A stretch of 9,009 nucleotides of DNA from JAYUKV01 sp043764135. GTDB taxonomy: Bacteria; Patescibacteriota; JACMRA01. Under the pieces are notes generated by a model, which saw only the letters and a program-made list of their open reading frames with translations, made no database searches and had not been told where the DNA came from. Positions 6,301-9,009 of this stretch are shown piece by piece. The stretch is from contig JAYUKV010000121.1 in assembly GCA_043764135.1 (NCBI GenBank), forward strand, positions 1 to 9,009, read 5' to 3'. A program made the position numbers and the translations under genes. Each line of letters begins with the position of its first letter. Position 1 is the first letter of the stretch.

Positions 6301-6755
6301 TACCTGAATATCAAGGTTTGTATGCAGATTTTTCATATTTGAATGCCGATCAGAAATATATTAAATATATACAAGTTTATCTTAACTTGATACCAAAATC
6401 ATTAATGAATGTTGAAGGGCAGATTGAAAAAGTTACTTTTCAAAATAATCCTATTATAATTGATCTGGTCCTAGATTCTTCACTTAAGTCTATAGCTGCA
6501 CAAAAGGAACTTTCAAAAATAATTCTCAACTGGAAAACCAAAAACAATATAAAACTAAAACAACTTGTAAAACTTCAAATCAGACATACCGAGTTTGATG
6601 ATAATAAAATCTTAACTAAGTTGAAGATTAATTCATATTGGCCAGATATCTATGCGGAGACAATTTGGGAAGATAAAGGTGTTGACAGTTCAGAAGAAGA
6701 AGTCTATAACCTACTAGATATAGCGAATATTAGACTTAAGAATATTTCTAATTAA
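3309..6755 (+). CDS. Isoleucyl-tRNA synthetase paralogue with lost catalytic and editing motifs (probable pseudoenzyme)
   Basis: At 1148 residues it has the length and domain order of a class I IleRS, which attaches isoleucine to its tRNA. Landmarks in order: a HIGH-helix equivalent at 44-63, with KVSD (46-49) in place of HIGH; the CP1 entry WVVDEIWKLLDTM (145-157); the editing segment at 308-350, with FENLWHSLF where IleRS has TTTPWTLP; the return to the Rossmann core, SLAGRNEWAMPLPLF (543-557), matching the ISRQRYWGxPIP motif; and NWFY (672-675) of the GWFY motif. Next is a KMSKS-loop equivalent DGTIECDK (700-707), with a second candidate KTLTH (788-792). The VYESDVVRL helix (810-818) resembles YGADALRL. 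The anticodon-binding bundle (about 860-955) has KPFLPIYSEKIYQ, like APFLPFxAEEIY, and the C-terminal domain is at 1050-1120. HIGH, KMSKS and the editing Asp are all missing, so charging and editing should both be lost. Start: no Shine-Dalgarno; the next Met is at residue 54, inside the HIGH helix. Confidence 0.8.
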   Translation: MWLSQNEIQTLLKNNKREDNRVDFRLFAPNNASILTNIIKADSNVKVSDYYNLMSLSAFQNYKKQENKENVSTVLTITQHFDELEKNLRKQATEFDKINNKYVFDPSKIDYLGNSYDYYRQQKWKRLLGPNSHLFNTQVSPLNNWVVDEIWKLLDTMRTKELVFENLKLNFYNPKKQYYVSEAETKKIEKTGKYHYLKYRIAKDNVFKITNIILDQVDDSLKKHITYQNDLIGRIKVITERKPKKSSIAQILGLSKNEYEDFNNSFKLADLEAQKNLEYLQGHLLVVEQNITTLKKIKGILMHQYDTSILVGFENLWHSLFTMAIVLKKDVEYSLYYLSKTKELVIVPESEAVNVLGLLLEENVINSPDLKAKMTQFKDSNEFFDYMKAGIQKLASLKGEELEGVTVDMVGDIDIDSFEYSSRSNIGRIILDNQGVSTQNITPVHQFNQKTFSFLNTLQFPIMNKLSNHGKLINMGQKFGSLENYIAAYSENYLVEIFEREGDYFVAKNGVKFEKIYSSDDSVTELYPLPEKNWFINFPNPCSLAGRNEWAMPLPLFNNGNKSFWLSSFEDLANRAINPVYRVVLGKNLKYEFFESSKAVLMSDSVSKIPLGLSTTQFRSKNLTELRKERRLEWSVFCAYADKIYEEILQLFDKYEVVQIQFTNEESIKFQNWFYGKEEEFQSNSNTVLYFYKKISFNQDGTIECDKIFNYLNPQKNTLSDIYIKDDYDNIYSYSNLTLDYTQEEKFLDILSLKAAYEENTNIYYQSNSTEHVENLKNNFEFAYGKNKTLTHLKLERIESNEYIEKYFKVYESDVVRLALFMNSDLVDGQIEIIQAQEYHLAENLLKFFNHRSPINDGPKDDIILWLASYTNDFNEKVNSLAKEWKIKDIYVNIFNYIEVLNKLVFPILRQIPMNDKGQAQDDIVLILNNFVYTIKPFLPIYSEKIYQVIYQEKITNSNETAINLFTLKTASSSIKDKINNIINLKEELRTIRGTNNIPEYQGLYADFSYLNADQKYIKYIQVYLNLIPKSLMNVEGQIEKVTFQNNPIIIDLVLDSSLKSIAAQKELSKIILNWKTKNNIKLKQLVKLQIRHTEFDDNKILTKLKINSYWPDIYAETIWEDKGVDSSEEEVYNLLDIANIRLKNISN

Positions 6756-6805
6756 TTGCATAACAATCACTAATTACAGTCCTAATAAAAATGACGGTAA
6801 AATAG

Positions 6806-6834
6806 CTGATAAATTTATTCACTTTAAACATAAA
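6806..6834 (+). promoter_or_regulatory. Weak promoter candidate before the NYN nuclease gene
   Basis: CTGATA (6806-6811) and CATAAA (6829-6834), four of six matches each, are 17 bases apart and would start transcription about nine bases before the ATG. A TAAAAT at 6798-6803 is an alternative -10 without a good -35. No terminator is visible in the 94 bases after the IleRS-like gene, so readthrough from it is equally likely. Confidence 0.25.
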
Positions 6835-6849
6835 AAGTTTCAACAAAAA

Positions 6850-7509
6850 ATGCCAACTCAAAAAATCAGAAACGATCTCACTTCAAACTTGATAAAAAGC
6901 CTCCAAGGACAAAGAGTATCAGTATTTATTGATGCTGCAAATTTATACCACGCATCTGCTCAAGCTGGGATAAAAATCGATTTTATACAAATCGCCAACT
7001 GGTTTAGAGAAAATATCTCTCCTAACGTAAATTTAAGATTTTATTCAGCATATGATCCGGATAATGATAAACAAATCGAATTCCTAAACGAACTGGTAGA
7101 AAATGGGTTTAATGTTGTGAAAAAACCCATAAAAGACTTTGGTACTTTCATTAAAGGAAATATGGATATTGAACTTGCTGTAGATGCTATTACTTACAAA
7201 GACAACTTTGACACCCTAGTACTAATCAGTGGTGATGGTGATTTTACTTATCTTGTAAATTCATTAGAGAAGAATTACAAGAAAACAGCTATACTCTCTA
7301 TAGGAGGATTTACTAGCTATGAGTTACATCTTATTGCAGATTCTTATTATTTTATGAATAGGATAGCAAAAGTATGGCAAACTCCAAAAGCTAGCTCAAC
7401 TACTACAATATCTACTGATGATTTTCAATACGCTTATTACAATGATAAGAACAACAGAGGTAAAGACTCTCCCAAAAAAGAAAAGATAATTCTAAAAGTA
7501 GAAGAATAA
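6850..7509 (+). CDS. NYN domain (LabA/DUF88, PIN-like) ribonuclease candidate
   Basis: The 219-residue protein carries a complete NYN domain. A first strand ends in VFIDAANLY (25-33, with Asp28 and Asn31), followed by GNMDIELAVDAI (103-114, with Asp106 and Asp112) and LISGDGDFTYLV (125-136, with Asp129 and Asp131). These acidic residues form the metal-binding centre expected in this PIN-like fold, and all look intact. Several NYN proteins cut RNA; bacterial LabA-type members are mostly uncharacterised. The last 45 or so residues (from about 175) are Ser/Thr-, Asn- and Lys-rich and look disordered, possibly an RNA-binding tail. It lies 94 bases after the tRNA-synthetase-like gene with no terminator between. 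Substrate unknown. The ATG is the first in frame and has no Shine-Dalgarno, as elsewhere here. Confidence 0.87.
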   Translation: MPTQKIRNDLTSNLIKSLQGQRVSVFIDAANLYHASAQAGIKIDFIQIANWFRENISPNVNLRFYSAYDPDNDKQIEFLNELVENGFNVVKKPIKDFGTFIKGNMDIELAVDAITYKDNFDTLVLISGDGDFTYLVNSLEKNYKKTAILSIGGFTSYELHLIADSYYFMNRIAKVWQTPKASSTTTISTDDFQYAYYNDKNNRGKDSPKKEKIILKVEE

Positions 7510-7557
7510 ATATTCATAACATTTATAAATTAAATATAAAGAAAAATCTTCATTTGA

Positions 7558-8592
7558 TTGTCTTATTTAAAAGGACTTTGGATTTATAAAGATCTTTTTT
7601 GGATGTTTGACAAAAGTGCAAATACCTGTTATAAAATTAAGTATAGTTATAAACCGATTACAATTGATTTACTTAATAAGAATACATATATGTTAAAGAA
7701 AAATTCAATGATTGTAGCTGCTTTTTCAATTCTCGTAATTACAGTGCTTGGTGTTGTAGTTTTTAATGCGAATAAGAATTTGAATTCAGAAGCTAATCCA
7801 TCAATCAACCAAGGAGCCATCGAGAATAAAGATTTGTCTGTACCATCAATTGATGAATCAATGAGAAGACCTACAATTGCAAGAGGAGAAAGAGTGGAAG
7901 CAAACTCTACCGAACAAGAACTAAAAGACAGCATTGACTCACTAACATCTAATGTTAAGATTGAATCGGCAAATACAAATTCTGATAATATTAGTGTTTC
8001 TATTAAACCACCTCAAACAAATAACAATACAAACAACAAAACTTATTCAGCTCCAAACACAAACACAAATAATAACCCAAGCTCAGATACTAACAGAACC
8101 CCATATATCTATTACGCACCAACTCCAACTCCAGAACAGAATAAAGTAATAGTTACAAATCCAATTCTTTTACCTTCTCCTGTACCATTTGTACCATCTT
8201 TACCAACTCCTGTTCCTGCGCCAGTCCAACCTACACCAGCTCCAACACCAACTCCAGCTCCAACACCTGCACCAAGTATTGATACTAGAAAAGTATCTTA
8301 TCAAAACGCTCTAAATAGATTAAAGCAGAGAGGAGGCGAGATTCTTGTTCCGATTATAAACAATAACATTTATTCTTTAAATTTTTCCGGTGATTCGGAT
8401 TTAAATAATGTGCTTTCATACGAGTATGAGACTAATGTATATTCTAAAGGTTATTCTTCATATGGTTCCAAGACTCATTTGAGCACTTTAAAATGTGAAA
8501 GATACATACCATCATGCAAAGTAATCTTAAAGAAATATTCCAATGGAAGATATGTCGTCGTTCTTTCTTCTTTGGAAAATTATATAAAATAA
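7558..8592 (+). CDS. Single-pass membrane protein with Pro/Thr-rich stalk and unknown C-terminal domain
   Basis: From the TTG at 7558, 344 residues: an N-terminal segment of about 44 residues with aromatic clusters (LWIYKDLFWMFD), a basic KK and one membrane helix (about 51-70). An Asn/Thr/Ser-rich linker (150-180) and a stalk of PTP, PAP and PVP units (about 187-240) follow. The C-terminal domain of about 100 residues contains two Cys (313 and 320) that could form a disulfide. The layout is a signal anchor, a stalk crossing the cell wall or surface layer, and an exposed domain. I recognise no family for the end domain. Start is uncertain: TTG directly follows an in-frame TGA (7555-7557); ATG 7603 and ATG 7690 are alternatives. 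The last would give a textbook signal anchor (MLKKNSMIV), but the upstream codons look protein-like. A TATAAA at 7535-7540 could start a message just before the TTG. No terminator separates it from the nuclease gene. Confidence 0.8.
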   Translation: MSYLKGLWIYKDLFWMFDKSANTCYKIKYSYKPITIDLLNKNTYMLKKNSMIVAAFSILVITVLGVVVFNANKNLNSEANPSINQGAIENKDLSVPSIDESMRRPTIARGERVEANSTEQELKDSIDSLTSNVKIESANTNSDNISVSIKPPQTNNNTNNKTYSAPNTNTNNNPSSDTNRTPYIYYAPTPTPEQNKVIVTNPILLPSPVPFVPSLPTPVPAPVQPTPAPTPTPAPTPAPSIDTRKVSYQNALNRLKQRGGEILVPIINNNIYSLNFSGDSDLNNVLSYEYETNVYSKGYSSYGSKTHLSTLKCERYIPSCKVILKKYSNGRYVVVLSSLENYIK

Positions 8593-8618
8593 AACCTTAC
8601 AAGGTTTTTATTTTATTT
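8586..8618 (+). terminator. Intrinsic terminator after the stalk protein gene
   Basis: AAAACCT (8591-8597) pairs with AGGTTTT (8602-8608) around a TACA loop. The stem can be extended by AT pairs on both sides (8586-8590 with 8610-8614), and T-rich sequence follows. The stop codon of the gene lies inside the stem. Confidence 0.65.
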
Positions 8619-8632
8619 ATTCAACATATTTC

Positions 8633-8661
8633 TTGACATACAAACAAATATTTTTAAATAT
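8633..8661 (+). promoter_or_regulatory. Possible promoter of the short downstream gene
   Basis: A perfect TTGACA (8633-8638) is followed by an AT-rich -10 region (TAAATA at 8655 or AAATAT at 8656). Transcription would start near 8667, at the TTG itself, leaving the ATG at 8694 with a leader of about 26 bases. Confidence 0.4.
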
Positions 8662-8666
8662 ATATT

Positions 8667-8897
8667 TTGGCAAACCACTCTGGATTTAATACCATGGCAG
8701 CTAATTTTCTTGCTGATAAGTCAGGTAATATTGTGAGTTTTACAAAGCTAAACGAACCTGTTGAAGGGCACAGTGATTACGAATTTCGAAAAGGTAGTTC
8801 AAGTTTTGTTTGTACTATACATTTTCGTCTTGTAAATCATGTAGCTCAAAATTTTGATTATTACAGTCAAATCAATATTGAACAATCAGCAGTATAA
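8667..8897 (+). CDS. Short protein of unknown function (76 residues, or 67 from ATG 8694)
   Basis: The frame runs from TTG 8667 to a TAA at 8895-8897. Its own TTGACA box, a terminator hairpin behind it and ordinary residue composition suggest a real gene. The protein is soluble-looking, with no membrane helix, a strand-rich middle (SFVCTIHFRLVNHV) and one Cys. I recognise no family. The ATG at 8694 is a better start than TTG if transcription begins near 8667, because the TTG would then sit at the very 5' end. No Shine-Dalgarno sequence precedes either. Confidence 0.6.
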   Translation: MANHSGFNTMAANFLADKSGNIVSFTKLNEPVEGHSDYEFRKGSSSFVCTIHFRLVNHVAQNFDYYSQINIEQSAV

Positions 8898-8922
8898 AAA
8901 AACCTATTTTCATACTACCCAT

Positions 8923-8949
8923 TACCCACAAATATGTGGGTATCTTTAT
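8923..8949 (+). terminator. Hairpin terminator after the short gene
   Basis: TACCCACA (8923-8930) and TGTGGGTA (8935-8942) form a perfect 8-pair stem with an AATA loop, followed by a modest T-rich run (8943-8949). The stem is GC-richer than its surroundings. The T tract is interrupted, so termination may be partial. Confidence 0.6.
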
Positions 8950-8973
8950 TAAATCAAATAAATCTCTCATTTG

Positions 8974-8999
8974 TTTTGCATAAAACAATTTATGCAAAA
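8974..8999. repeat. Perfect 11-pair inverted repeat with 4-base loop
   Basis: TTTTGCATAAA (8974-8984) and its exact reverse complement (8989-8999) flank ACAA. There is no T tract on either side, which argues against an intrinsic terminator. The site lies at the window edge, between the terminator at 8923 and whatever follows, so an operator for the next gene is one possibility. Confidence 0.5.
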
Positions 9000-9009
9000 T
9001 TCAATAAAC

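Noticed and set aside
7952..8149. Open frame of 65 codons inside the stalk region
   Set aside because: It is a shadow frame of the repetitive Asn/Thr and Pro/Thr coding sequence, with a low-complexity Gln/Thr/Ile translation.
1..9009. Recoded TGA (glycine) as in Gracilibacteria
   Set aside because: No main gene contains an internal TGA, glycine is encoded by ordinary GGN codons, and the left partial frame appears to end at TGA. Exclusive use of TAA is expected in AT-rich genomes.
1..9009. CRISPR array, tRNA genes or insertion sequence
   Set aside because: There are no regularly spaced repeats, no cloverleaf-like segments with a T-loop and no transposase frame. The only direct repeat is a two-copy A-rich unit at 3028-3064.

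Overview
The window is AT-rich bacterial DNA in which every recognisable gene lies on the + strand. A small two-helix pilin-like protein of the type IV secretion pilin kind, strongly diverged single-copy-type enzymes, near-absence of Shine-Dalgarno sequences, start codons placed at or just after promoter -10 boxes, and TAA as the stop of all seven main genes suggest a member of the Candidate Phyla Radiation (Patescibacteria; for example Dojkabacteria or Microgenomates). This placement is inference: the window has no rRNA or other marker. TGA does not appear as a sense codon in the main genes, and one partial frame at the left edge ends on TGA, so a Gracilibacteria-type code is not indicated.

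Layout. 1-225: the end of a gene entering from the left, overlapped by a doubtful small frame. 226-358: intergenic, with a good promoter directly before the next gene. 359-724: two-helix membrane protein (T4SS pilin-like), closed by a compact GNRA-loop terminator. 799-1485: adenylate-kinase-family protein with its own promoter. 1501-1584: a long, nearly perfect inverted repeat. 1645-2751: a protein that keeps the outline of a two-dinucleotide (FAD/NAD) oxidoreductase but has lost its glycine motifs and redox cysteines. 2752-3308: 557 bases without a protein gene, holding a consensus sigma-70-type promoter (TTGACA, 17 bases, TATAAT), several hairpins and a strong intrinsic terminator. Together these define a structured RNA of about 355 nt. 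3309-6755: a full-length relative of isoleucyl-tRNA synthetase in which the HIGH, KMSKS and editing motifs are all gone. 6850-7509: a NYN/LabA (PIN-like) nuclease with its acidic residues intact. 7558-8592: a single-pass membrane protein with an Asn/Thr- and Pro/Thr-rich stalk and a C-terminal domain carrying a Cys pair. 8667-8897: a short unknown protein, followed by a hairpin terminator and a second perfect inverted repeat.

How the parts may fit together. The first genes look individually transcribed, each with its own promoter and with terminators or long inverted repeats between them. The IleRS-like gene, the NYN nuclease and the stalk protein have no visible terminator between them and may share transcripts. 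The most striking part is the run of structured RNA, catalytically dead tRNA-synthetase fold and intact NYN nuclease (2841-7509). It may be an uncharacterised RNA-handling locus, but adjacency is the only evidence for a joint function. The diverged kinase and oxidoreductase-like protein nearby show that pseudoenzyme-like paralogues are concentrated in this stretch.
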